Assembly: GCF_000471905.2 (NCBI RefSeq) | Contig: NW_006494931.1 | Coordinates: 576,646 to 640,645, forward strand | Length of the DNA: 64,000 nt | Direction: 5' to 3' | DNA from: Amborella trichopoda | Taxonomy: Eukaryota > Streptophyta > Magnoliopsida > Amborellales > Amborellaceae | Shown: positions 32,091 to 43,559 of the stretch, one piece after another | How positions within the stretch are numbered: the stretch's first letter is position 1 | Layout: every line of letters starts with the position of its first letter | Made by a program: the position numbers and the translations under genes | The notes under the pieces: generated by a model | Told to the model about the DNA's origin: nothing | What the model saw: the letters and a program-made list of their open reading frames with translations, nothing else | Databases searched by the model: none

Positions 32091-35000
32091 AGTGAAAATC
32101 CGCAAAGGGCGCTTGGATCAACAAAATTGCCTCAGCCAACACACAATTGCCAAAACAGTCATATTTATGGCTGGTCTCAACAAAATCCTTAAATGCCAGC
32201 ATCCAATCCAATCACAAACACAAAATGGCTCATCCAGAAGTGAGAGCCTCATGAGATCTCCCACACTTCACCTCCAAAAACAGCAAGAGTCATTGAGGGT
32301 GAGGATGATGACTGAAAGATCCCTCCAAAATGCTAAAGATCCCCCTGAAGGTAAGAAATTGACGAAGCCAGGGCCTAATCTGCCAAAGACTTCAGGGTAA
32401 TGTCTCTTCATGAGATCACCTTGCCTAAAACCTTCCTTAGTCGACAGGCCTAGATTTTTGGGACAAGCTGCTAAAAAGCCCCTGGCTGGACTGGACAGGA
32501 TGGGGCCCAGTATAAAGACAATCCTAAAGTGCATGCTTACTTTCAAGACCTGCTCAATATAGGATACTTCCAATGCACTCAATCCATGAAAGTCAGGTCA
32601 GAAGCTCAAGCCTTAAGCCAAGTCCAATATTTTGGCTCAAACCAAGATAATCCTAAGGCTGTTAGCTTGCCAATCCAATCCACTACGGGTCAGATGTCTG
32701 GTTCTAATCATCACTCGAGCCCAAGACAACCTAGAGGGCAGACTCCATCTGGCAATAGCTATGGCATTCCTTCATTCTTTCAGTCCAGTATTGAGGCAAG
32801 AGAATACCTTAACCCTAGGGATAGATCATCCAACCAAGGTCACAATCAGGTAGACCTAGCCACCCAAGGTCAGAGGTCTAGTCGTCATAGCAGCTTGAGT
32901 AGTCCATCCCAATTAAGTGATGATCATATCTTATAGGTCTCCTCGCGTGGCCAAATTGTGCAACCTCCGAGTGATGGGTATGCTCTGACCCATCTCAGCT
33001 CGAGTGAGTCTACAAGCCGACAATTGGCACTTCAAGTTCAACATTAGGCTCAGTCCTTGGGGCAACTCGCTACATGGGCAACAGCCAGTTTATACGAGCC
33101 ACATACCAAAAAGTTAGGTTCAACAGACCATACAACCGAGCTAGCTCACAGCTATAACGACGACTCAATTCACTCGTCTGAAACATCTTCAAGGCTCTTT
33201 AGAGAAAATGAGAATATGGGATTTCTAAACTCCTAAAACTTATGTATAAGAAATTCTAGGACACCTAGAAGATCTACCAGTGGGATTTGTGATGCCACAA
33301 TTCATAAACAAGTTTCCAGGGAAAAAGGATATTGAGGCATGCATCAACACCTACTTATTGATGGTCCACACACTGCGAGACCGACCCAACCAACTTAAGG
33401 TTCTCGCATAGTTTAGCAAAAGAAACCTTGATGTGACACTAAAGATTCATGAAGGATGACCCTCAAGCAACTCCTGACGAAATATTCAGGCAATTTTCCT
33501 CCTGCTATAGCGACGGAAGACCAAGACCCATCACCCTTAGTGAGTTAACTTCCACCAAATAGAAGTTCCTAGTTTATAACCAGATTCATAGAGGCTGCTA
33601 TGCGGGTTATTGAAACTCCACTCCCTGAAGCCTCGAAGGTAAGCTTAGCATTAGAGAACATGACTCCAGAATATATCATATTCTTCAGTATGGGGGCATT
33701 CCCTTACTCATTTAATGTTATTCTTGAAAGAGTATCGCGGTATGAGCGAGCTAAGGAAGATAAGGCCGCAGCCGAAAAACCCTCTTAAGAAGGAGATGTG
33801 AACATTATTAAGAGACGCAACCTTTCTGCAAACCATTCACAAGGAAAGACTAAAATTCATTTTATCACTTGGAGATCGCATACTTCTACACCAAAGGAAT
33901 TCACTCCCATTGATGTGCCTATGACTGATGTCATGAAGAAGTTGCTTAAGGCAAGGCTCATAGAATTACTGACAGAAACCAAGATTCCTCCTTTCCATGG
34001 AGACGATACATCTCAATCGTACGATTGGCACCAAAACTATACCCATAACACTGAGGAATATCGAGTTTTCAAACATAGAGTTCAGAACCTCATTGATAAT
34101 GACACGATAAGTGTTAGAAAGAAAGAGGCTGATAACGTAGAAAATCCAGAAACTTTAGATGCTTCGACAAACAAATTTGATGTCAACTTAATTAACTCTT
34201 GAGAATCACAAGTTGTGCCCAAACCCGAAGACCATCCACAACGGACATGGAGTATAAGAAGAAATCAACTGAAAAGTCCAGTAGAAGAAGAACAAAATGA
34301 GCATAACCTCACCCATGAGTTAATGACTAAAGATCAAAGCAGCGAGGATGATCTTAGCTCCAAGCCCATAACTGAAGAAAGGGGAAAAGAAAGGGGTATC
34401 GCATATGGAATTCCACTCCAATATACACTCCCAAAAGTGGCACAAGAAATCCTCATCATCGAGAGCCACACTAAGGCATATGAACCCTTCAACACGTACT
34501 TCCAAGTTAACACAATAAAAGGTTCACACGTGTGTGGCAACAAATCAAACTCACAAGAGCAATATGAACTCGAGCATAAGCTCAGCCAAGGTTATGAAGC
34601 TATGAATTCCCAAGCCCATGATGACAAGAAAAATCTTAATTCTGGGACAATAACTCGTGAGGGTAAAAATGAGCAAGTGCTAAAAGGAAACCCTTCACCC
34701 CACAACCTTGACGACCGACCTAAGAGGGATCAATAAGATGAGGACGACCTGTTAGCATTGATGTGATCCAAATCAATGAGAAGGGATCATCTTCCAAACA
34801 AGGGGTCAACACCCGAAAGTCTCCCATTACGCTTCCAAACAAGGAGCCAACACCTCAAATATTAAAAAAAGTCGAACCTTTGGAAATTCTAAGGGCCCAC
34901 CTAGGCCACCTACACTAGACTTCTTTGCCAACCCACCTATATGGGATGAGGAGCCAAGCTTAGAAGATTTAACCGAGTCACCTCTCGAGGTGAACTCAGT

Positions 35001-35790
35001 TATAAATGATGGAGAAGCAAAGAGCCTGAATTTGACTATTCCCAAAGATTTGGTATCTTCACTATAGTTGATAGAGCTCGAACATTTGGAAATTCTAAGG
35101 GGCCCACCTGGACCACCTTCACAAGATTTCTTGAATGATCCACCAATATGGAATCAAGAATTGGCTATTGAAAACAAGAGGTAAGCTCTCGAAAAGTCAT
35201 TAATGACATGAGCTCAACTGTGATAACCGGAGCACCACCATATCAAGAGAATTCATCATGTGAAGAATAAGTTCCCAACGTAACAGAAAGCCCTGCAGGG
35301 GCAACCCCATCAAAATATTCAATAGGGGTAAACTCCTCTCATGAAGAGGATACGATAGGGGCAACTAATGAGTTTGACTCCTAACATGCGGTAAGGCCAT
35401 CTGATACCAACTTAATCACTCTTCTGGTACGAGAGTCTCACCTAAGCTCGAGTATTGAGCAGGAGTCTACTACGGAGTTAACCACTTTCAAATAACCAAA
35501 TAAGGCATTCATGCCTCATGTTTCAAAAGGCATTAACACCTAATGAGTCTATCTGTCCATATAGAAGACTGAGGGATTAGGAAACTGAGATTGATTTGTA
35601 GTCCCAAAATCAAGGTTCAAGTAGAGCAGTTTAAAGGAAAAGTTCAACGAAGACTCAACAACTATTGTCAAAGAGATTTTGGATGCCAACTTGGGTTAAG
35701 GGAAATCAGAGGAAGATCGATATTTGAACCTCCCTGCCACTTGGAGGAGGGAAAGATGATTGAATTCTTACATGATCGTAAGGTGAGTTG
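32090..35790 (+). pseudogene. T3: third Tat-like gag region, broken
   Basis: Fragments typical of Tat/Ogre gag occur in order: LPVGFVMPQFINKFPGKKDI with INTYLL (about 33275-33365), then TPIDVPMTDVMKKLLKARL and the eroded knuckle YDWHQNYTHNTEEYRVFKHR with VQNLIDN (33900-34110). Downstream are two similar leucine-rich blocks around HLEILRGPPGPPSQDF and EPLEILRAHLGHLH (34870-35120). Stops at about 33412, 33458 and 34200 show it is dead. It is not a copy of T1/T2; similarity is only at family level. Confidence 0.55.
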
Positions 35791-36109
35791 CTAGAAAAAA
35801 AAAAAAAGAAAAGAAAAAGGGGGCACCTTTGGACTCTTCTTCTTCCTCCCCCTCTTCCTTTGTCATTGTTATCTTCTTCTTCTTCTTCAAAAAAAAAAAG
35901 CTCAATTGGCCTGAAAATCCAAAAGGAACCCCAAGTGTTGGAAAAAAAGGCTACCGGACTGAACACCCGAAAGGGGCCCCGAGGTGATGAAAAAGAAGTT
36001 CTCTCCTTCCTTCTACTCCCGAAAGTCTTTTCTCACTAAACATCTTCTCTTCCTCCCCTTGAGACAAAGTGGTGTTAAAAGAAAATCAGTAAACATTAGC
36101 CTGACGAAA
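35791..36109 (+). other. poly-A / CTT-rich transition
   Basis: A-run at 35794-35806, a TTCTTCTTC tract and a second A-run precede the 108-bp array. No coding content. The apparent Lys/Ser-rich frames follow from base composition. Confidence 0.5.
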
Positions 36110-36860
36110 CATTGTTAAGAACCTAAAAACTCATGCAACGTAAAAGAGTCGAGACATGTACTATCTATTCCCATATGACATGAAAGGTCGGATGTATCCA
36201 AGGAACAACCACCCTATTTCAATGGAAGACGTCAAACTCATGCGACGTAAGAGAGATGAGACAGGTACTGCCTATCTCCGTATGACGTGAAAGGTCAGGT
36301 GTATTCAAGGCACGACCACACTGTTTAATGGAAAGATGTCAAACACGTGCGACGTAAAAGAATCGAGACAGATACCGTCTATTCACGTATGACGTGAAAG
36401 GTCGGGAGTATCCAGGGCGCAACCACCCTATTTCAATGAGAAAACATCAAACTCATGGTATGTAAAAGAGTTGAGGTAGGTACCGTTTATCCCCATATGA
36501 CGTGAAAGGTCGAGTGTATCCAGGGCACAACCACCCTGTTCGATGGAAAAACAATCAAACTCGTACGACGTAAAATAGACGAGACAGGTACCATCTATCT
36601 CTGTATGACGTGAAAGGTCAGGTGTATCCAGGGCACAACCACCCTGTTCGATGGAAAAACATCAAACTCATGCGACGTAAACGAGCCGAAGCAGGTACCG
36701 TCTAGCCCCGTATGACGTAAAAAGATCGGGTGTATCCAAGGCACAACCACCCTGCTTGATGGATTCTGTCTATACCCGTATTGACATAAAAGGGTCGAGT
36801 GTATGATCCATCGCTGCATGACTCTATACTTCTTAGAGGGCTTTATGGTTACAGGAGTTA
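36110..36860 (+). repeat. 108-bp tandem repeat, array A
   Basis: The unit contains in order CGACGTAAAAGAG, GTACCGTCTAyCCCCGTATG, ACGTGAAAGGTCGGGTGTAT and CCAGGGCACAACCACCCTG. About six to seven diverged copies. The array ends with a shortened unit and TTCTTAGAGGGCTTTATGGTT, which also ends array B. Confidence 0.9.
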
Positions 36861-37470
36861 AAACTCCTAACCAACATTGTTTTTCGAAATATCTTTTGAA
36901 ACATTGTTAAGAACCTAGATCGTTTGAAATTTTGAAAGGTGAGTGGTGGTATCCTATATTTTCAAGACTGTGTTTTGCTCGAAACTCCAGAGAACTCTCA
37001 TTGAATTGCAATACAAGAGCTGAGGTTGGAAGTTAAAGAAATACTTGATTCTTAGTCCTGAAGATTCAAGCAAGGATCCGATACGCTCATATAGGGACCA
37101 CCAAAGGAGCCATAAGTGGCAAAACTGTAAGGCCCGTCCCTTTTGAAAGTGTATTTTTAATTTGATTGTTAAAATCCTCAATTTCCAAAACCCTTTTAAA
37201 AATGACTTCCTCCATCACTACAAGAGGTTAAACTGTTAGTCGATCTGGCCTTATTCTCGAAGCCAACTTCCTACGCATATTATGAAGGATTGCAACTTGC
37301 TAGGCACGCCATGGTTGTATGAGTATAACTACCAACTACCACATATCGGAGATGGGTGAACCTCTCCAATGACGATATTGGCTAGTCTGGGAGCATTTTT
37401 CTGTTGACTGAATCCCCTGAGGCGAAATGAGTAAGCTCATCTTCGTGTGTGTGTATGATATCCCAAAGTC
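36861..37470 (+). other. spacer between arrays, no gene seen
   Basis: Partly repeats flanking text of the arrays (AACATTGTTAAGAACCTA occurs near 36108 and 36901). No coding domain recognised. Confidence 0.5.
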
Positions 37471-37800
37471 CAATTCAGAAAAATGTCAAACTCGAGCGAC
37501 CTAAAAGAGTCGAGATAGGATAAACGTCAAACTCGTGAGACGTAAAGAGCCGAGACAGGATAAACGTCAAACTCGTGTGACGATAAAGAGTCGGGATAGA
37601 AAAAATAGTCAAACTCGTGCGACATTAAAAGAGCCAAGACAGGAATAAACATCAAACTCATGCCACGTTAAAGAGCCGAGACAAGAAAGACGCTAAACCC
37701 ATGAGACATTAAAGAGCCGAGAAAGGAAAAAATTCAAACTCATGAGATGTTAAGGAGTCGAGATAGGAAAGACGTCAAACTTGTGCGACATAAAAGAGCC
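37471..37800 (+). repeat. ~40-bp tandem repeat (truncated 108-bp unit)
   Basis: Unit: AAACGTCAAACTCGTGAGAC then GTAAAGAGCCGAGACAGGAT, about eight copies. It equals only the first part of the 108-bp unit, so a sub-segment has amplified on its own. Confidence 0.85.
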
Positions 37801-38860
37801 GAGACAGATATCGTCTACCCCCGTATGACGTAAAAGGTCGGGTGTTTTCAGGGAACAACCACTATGTTTCAATGGAATGACATCAAACCCGTGCGATGTA
37901 AAAGAGCTGAGGCAGGTACCATCTATCCCTGTATGATGTGAAAGGTCAGGGGTAGTTAAGGCACAACCACCCTGTTTAATGGAAAGACGTCAAAATCATG
38001 CAACGTAAAAGAGCCAAGACATGTACTATCTATTCCCATATGACATGAAAGGTCTGATGTATCCAGGGAACAACCACCATGTTTCAATGGAAAGACGTTA
38101 AACTCATACGACGTAAGAGAGTTGAGACAGGTACTGTCTATCTTCGTATGACGTGAAAGGTCAGGTGTATTCAGGGCACAATCACATTGTTTAAAGAAAA
38201 GATGTCAAACACGTGCGACGTAAAAGAACTGAGATAGATACCGTCTATTTTCGTATGACGTGAAAGTTCGGGTGTATCCAGGGCGCAACCACCCTATTTC
38301 AATCGAAAAACATCAAACTCGCGTGACGTAAAAGAGTTGAGGTAGGTACCGTTTATTCCTATATGATGTGAAAGGTCGAGTGTATCCAGGGCACAACCGC
38401 CCTGTTCGATGGAAAAACAATCAAACTCGTGCGACGTAAAATAGATGAGGTAGGTACCATCTATCTCTGTATGACGTGAAAGGTCGGGTGCATCCAGGGC
38501 ACAAGTACCCTGTTCGATGAAAAAACATCAAACTCATGCGACGTAAAAGAGCCGAAGCAGGTACCGTCTAGCCCCGTATGACGTAAAAAGATCGGGTGTA
38601 TCCAAGGCACAACCACCCTGTTCGATGGAAAAACATCAAACTCATGCGATGTAAAAGAGCTGAAGCAGGTACCATCTAGCCCCGTATAACGTAAAAAGGT
38701 CGGGTGTATCCAGGGCACAACCACCCTGTTTGATGGATTCTGTCTATACCCGTATTGGCATAAAAAGGTCGAGTGTATGATCCATCGCTGCATGACGTTA
38801 CACTTCTTAGAGGGCTTTATGGTTGCAGGAGTTAAAACTGCTAACCAACCTTGTTTTTCG
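37801..38860 (+). repeat. 108-bp tandem repeat, array B
   Basis: Same unit as array A, about nine copies. Units near the right end are spaced exactly 108 bases apart (TCATGCG at 38534 and 38642). The order of variant units parallels array A with an offset of about 1.86 kb, so a whole multi-unit block was duplicated. Confidence 0.9.
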
Positions 38861-39502
38861 AAATATCTTTTTCTTTTCAAAATTTTCACTATATGTCTTA
38901 TGTTTTTCAAAAACTTTAATGTCTTTGTCAAAATCGTTACTTGTCCTTGCTCTAGGTTCTATTTCAAATCTCCCCTTACTTTCAAAAGTTCTAAAAAATT
39001 CTTAAAAAAAATGAAGGAGCCTGGATACCCGTATATGATGATTACCGTGTTGCCGCGATTCCCGCGTTGCTGCCTCATCTCTCACTTCGGATTGACCGAA
39101 AAATCTCTTCCTATAGAAAGCCTTTTCCTATAGGCAACCTTAGAAAACCCTAAGGAGATTAAAGAAAATGCCAGGGTTAAAAATTCAAACTACAAAACCC
39201 CCTAAAGTTAAGTGGCATGGCTAAAAAATCCAACTTGAGTTTCAAGCTTGTATAACTCACCGACATCTCACACCAAAAACCCTAAGAGGAAAAATGCCCT
39301 AGGTGGGTGAGCTCGGTGAGCGCAATGACTCCGAGGGATAATTGGTATAACCCCCTGACCACGTGACCTCAGGAAGAAATTTAAAATATCTGCCTTATCT
39401 TTAACGTTTACCTGCCCCTCGAATGATAGAGAACACCAAAGTATCTACTTCTTTTCCACTCACTTGTCCTTCAAAGGATAGGGACTGCCAAAAAGAGGCA
39501 AC
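38861..39502 (+). other. T3 3' untranslated region and polypurine tract
   Basis: No coding domain. It ends with AAAAAGAGGCAAC at 39490-39502, a polypurine-like tract immediately before an LTR start, as expected at the 3' end of a plus-strand LTR element. Confidence 0.55.
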
Positions 39503-40713
39503 TGTAGACACCCGATTTTAAATCTGGTAAATTCTATGGTTTTTTTAACCCTTAAACCATATTATCCTAGTAGGACTAATTTAGTTACCCTAAAACTATC
39601 CAAATCCTATCCCAGTTTGAAGTAGAGCCCAAGAGCTTTCCAACGGTCCAAAAATCGCCTAAATTGGACATACTGATAAAAAAAATATAACAAATAACAA
39701 TTTAGTCCCTGTGAGACCCAATTGTCGAGCTGCGGGCTGGGCTGTAATGGGCCCGATAGGCCCAGATGCGGGCTGATGATGCAGTCAATGCATATGATGA
39801 TGCAGTAGACACGTTTTCTTTAATTAGATGAGGCTAAAACTTTAAGATAAATCCAAAAAATTCTGAAAAAATTCTAAAATATTTAGAAAAAATCACCAAT
39901 TGAATCTTATAAATACTCTCTCGTCCTAACCCAAAAGGAAAGAGAAAAAAAGACCAAAAAAACCTTAAAATTTGTCGAAATTAGGAAAATTACCCATAAA
40001 TACTAAATATAGGAAACACCCTTAGAAAATTCCTTAAAATCTAGGAAAAATCCTAAAAAATTAGAGAAAGTCTCAGAATTCATATTAAACCTCTCAAGAT
40101 CACAAAAAACATTATAAAACTAAGAAAATTATCCTCTAGAGCCAAGAGAAACATAAAGAAACAAATAGAGATTGAAACCTTAGAGCTTCAGAAAGTCAGA
40201 AACCCTAACCTCTTGAGACCCTAACCCCCAAGCTTGAGAAGACCTAGACTTGGGGCACAACAACCCTAGATTAAAACTAGAATTAGGTCACAATAACCCT
40301 AGATCTAACCCTTCTATACCAAAGATCTGTTGGTCAACATCTGAATCAAAGAGGTAAAGAGGACCGGTTCAATACGGGCAAGCCCTCGAAGGCTTGGGAA
40401 CCTCAGGCCATCCGACCTGGTTTGGTATTGTTTCTTCCTCTCTCTCTCTCTCTCTCTTTCTTTTTTTATTGTTTTATTTATGTTTTTATTTATTTTGATG
40501 TATAAACTGTCTTTAAAAGTCATACTTTAATGCTTTGGATCATGTTGGCTCTGCCATAGATCTGAGAGTAGATCTGCTCGTTTTCGGGCAGATCTGGCCT
40601 CAGATATGAATTTGATCAGTCCCACTTTCTCTACCAATTTAGTTACATCTATTTTATTAGTTTAAGGTGTTAATATTCGAGAGATCTTAATCGGAAGATC
40701 TATCATATTTTCA
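39503..40713 (+). repeat. T3 3' LTR (~1.2 kb)
   Basis: Begins TGTAGACACCCGATTTTAAA, directly after the PPT, and likely ends near TTTTCA at about 40713, where homology of T2 to T1 begins. TATAAATA at about 39919-39926 and a CT microsatellite (40436-40460) are inside. No matching 5' LTR was found, so T3 is incomplete. The right boundary is inferred. Confidence 0.55.
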
Positions 40714-40769
40714 TCGGAAACAAAGGTATACTTGCGTAGATACGAGTTAAGGGGAGGGGTCATTCCTTG

Positions 40770-41740
40770 TCTTTCCTCTTCTTTAAACATGTCTGTAATC
40801 ATTCACCCAAGGTCTTCAACATCCCTATGAGAGGAGAGTCACATCTCTCTCATAGGCTTTCAATCATCATCCTTTGCCCTTTCTGGTGCAGGAAGGTCTA
40901 TGAAATAGTACTTAGCATCCGCATAGTGAGTCTCGGCTACAGGGAACGGTCTCTTATTAGCAGAGACCGTGTGCTGTCTCCCATCTCGACTGTACTTGAA
41001 GCATTGGTGGAGCCTGGAAGGGACCACCTCCTGATCATGAATCCAAGGGCGGCTGAGCAAGACATTGTAAGATTTATCGATGTCAATTACGTGAAACTAG
41101 GCGTAACAGTTCAGGTCATCGATCTTGAGGTAAAGACGAACTATCCCAATCGACTTTTCTCCCCATTGGTTGAACCCTTGCATAGTGATGTGGGTAGGAC
41201 TGAGGTCTCTAGACCCTAATCCCAGTTGGGTGAGGATCCTTCTTGGGATCAGCTTGACTACTGACCCTCCATCCAGCATAATCCGGTTGATAGGGCAATC
41301 GTGTAATTGACCATTCATGAAGAGGGAGCGATTGTGAAATTTGCCTCCCAACTACAGATCATATATGGAAAAGGTGATTGCCAAGCACCCACCCAGGATG
41401 GCTGGGTCCACCTCAAAAGGCTCCACTTCAATTTCGTACACTTTCGGGTTAGAAAGGGCTTGAACTAGGGCTATACGATAGTCTCTGGACAGCACAAGGG
41501 CGTCATAGATGCTTAGAAGGGCTTGAAGCTTTTTCAAATGCCCAATTACGTCATATTTCACCTTCTCCTCATTAGCATCTGTGTTCTTGATCCAGTCGTT
41601 GGTTTGGGTGGTAGGGTAGGTTTAGGAGTAGGTTTTGGTTGCGTTTTGGTTTGTGATGCTGGCGGATTTTGTTGTTCGGTAGGTGCGGCCTGGGCTGATG
41701 GGGAGGTAATAGGGATTTGTATTAAGGATGTAGAGGTTTG
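40770..41740 (-). pseudogene. T2 protease region
   Basis: Minus-strand frames: KYDVIGHLKKLQALLSIYDA with LSRDYRIALVQAL (41352-41561); RIMLDGGSVVKLIPRRILTQ with THITMQGFNQWGEK (41097-41351); LSRPWIHDQEVVPSRLHQCF with FPVAETHYADAKYYF (40860-41060). Same order and motifs as T1. The FNQWGEK stretch is intact where T1 has a stop, but frameshifts separate the parts. Confidence 0.75.
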
Positions 41741-43320
41741 AGGTTGAGGTTTAGGAAAAAGTGAAGGATCAGGAAACTTGAGGACCTTGAGCTTCTGAGG
41801 TGAGGGCTATAGCTTCTTCCCTGATCTTAGGTTGCTTTGCCCCGTTATGGATGGTACTTCCAAGATCTGCATCATATGGGAGGCCTCCTTGGAACAGGAA
41901 CTTGAAGATGGCTAGGACTTGGCTTGGGTTGCCAGGGCATCGGCAACGGATGCTTCCACAACGATCTGTTGATGTTGGTGCCTTCAAGCTCTCTATTTAG
42001 AGTGTCGAAGTTTGGGCATTGCCGAACTGCACCTGTAAAAGAAATAGAAGAGGAGGGAGGAGAAGAAGAAAAAGGGGAGTTAGAATGTCCTGAGCAGCTT
42101 TTTATGTCGTCGCCAGAATTGGACGTGTGCAGAGGGTGTTTTAGGTCTTGCCCCGGCTTTGACCATTGGGGGGTGCTTTTACTGTCATCACCCGTTTTGG
42201 ATGAGTCCCGAGCAGTTGATGACTCAAGAACGTCCACTTGATAAGATGAAGGGATAAGGCGAGTTGTGCCTAGGATGAACTCTTGTAAGGTCGACAGTGT
42301 AGGAAGAGGCCTAAGAAATTCTTCCTCGATTGGTGGCTGAGGAATGTGGCTCCTTTGAAGTGCTGACCTAGGTGCTCACCTCTTTTTGGATCCCTTGGGA
42401 GGTGTTTGGTCTATCTTATCGAGCTGATGAGTAGCCCTAGCTTGATGGACTGCCTCATGCTTCAGGGACTTGAGCCTACTTCACCTATGGTAGACTTCCC
42501 AAGGTTGAGAAGTCGAGGGTTCTGAAGGGTCCAGTGTATTCTCATAGGGGACCCGTAGTGGGATTTCCTCTTGGATGGGAGTGATGGCTTGGAAGCATTA
42601 TGGGAGAACGACACAAACTATGTGGCCTTCCCGTACCTTCTTCGTGACTATAGCTCCGAAATCAGGGCATTCTTTCAACTCATGGCCCCATACCTTGTGA
42701 TATGGGCATTAAAGAGTATCTGCACCCTGAGCAAGACGCCTAAGTTGCCTGGTGGGCTTGGGAGTGACGAGACCTTGTTGGAGCATCGTCTCGAAGAGGG
42801 TCTAACACAACACTTTCCTGAGCTTGTGTCGAGAAGTCTTCTTGCACTGGTGGAGCAGGGACTTGAGGGTGTCCTTTTTGGTTACCATGACGTTCTTGGC
42901 GCTACTGCATCTTCTTTGCCAAGAGCTTGTGGAAGCCAGTGCATTCGCTTAGGTCATGGCCTCATATCCGATGATACAAACACCAGAGATTCTCAGTTCT
43001 TGGGAGCAGGAACTTGGGTTGCCTTATCGACTTTGGCGTGATAGCACCTTCTTCGAGCATTATTGAGAATAGTGCACGAAGGACAGCGGGTGCCTCATCA
43101 TTGTCTTGGATTGTCACTATATGGGAAGCCTCAGTTGCCCAAAATGCTTTCTTTAGCTCTTCGAGCTTTATCTAGCCCTTGTTAATAAGGGCTTCGATAA
43201 TGTCTTTAAGCGTATAGCACTCTTGAGTGGGGTAGCCTACTCCCTTGTGATAGGCACAATACCTCTCATGTGTCTTCTGTCTAGCTTGCTCTAGGGTGTT
43301 GACCTCCGGCAGCTAGATCA
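41741..43320 (-). pseudogene. T2 linker and triple zinc-knuckle modules
   Basis: Minus-strand modules YCAYHKGVGYPTQECYTL (about 43210-43265), WCLYHRI-stop-GHDLSECTGF (about 42930-42985) and CPYHKVWGHELKECPDF (about 42650-42700) correspond to the three in T1. Module 3 is uninterrupted here while broken in T1. The linker at 41872-42237 is an open Ser/Pro-rich frame (SNSPFSSSPPSSSISF). Confidence 0.7.
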
Positions 43321-43559
43321 TGTTTTACGCTAGTAGTAATCGAAGCAGCGGAGGAACCCACTCCTTCTTGAAGGGGTACACCTTGTTCTGGTGCTGGATC
43401 CAGTTGTCACTTCAATTTATATTTTTATGGGGTGGGACCCTGTTATAGGACTACTGCTGCTTGCTTGCCTCCAGCCTGGGGTGTCTGTGCCTTGGAGAGG
43501 TCCAAAGTTTGAGGGGTGGCTTTCTTAGTGATAGTCACAATGATGACCTCACTAATCAC

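Noticed and set aside
37471-37800. CRISPR-like regular repeats
   Set aside because: Units are contiguous and diverged with no unique spacers. The host is a plant and the units derive from the adjacent 108-bp repeat.
36595-38931. Minus-strand frames of up to 156 codons with repeated CFGSFTSHEFDVF-type text
   Set aside because: The 108-bp period is a multiple of three, so a stop-free frame repeats with the array. No start, domain or non-repeat protein sequence.
40767-41219. 150-codon plus-strand frame
   Set aside because: It is the antisense of the T2 protease region, whose minus-strand motifs are clear.
42571-43041. 156-codon plus-strand frame resembling a leucine-rich protein
   Set aside because: Antisense to the T2 zinc-knuckle region, which is colinear with T1 on the other strand.
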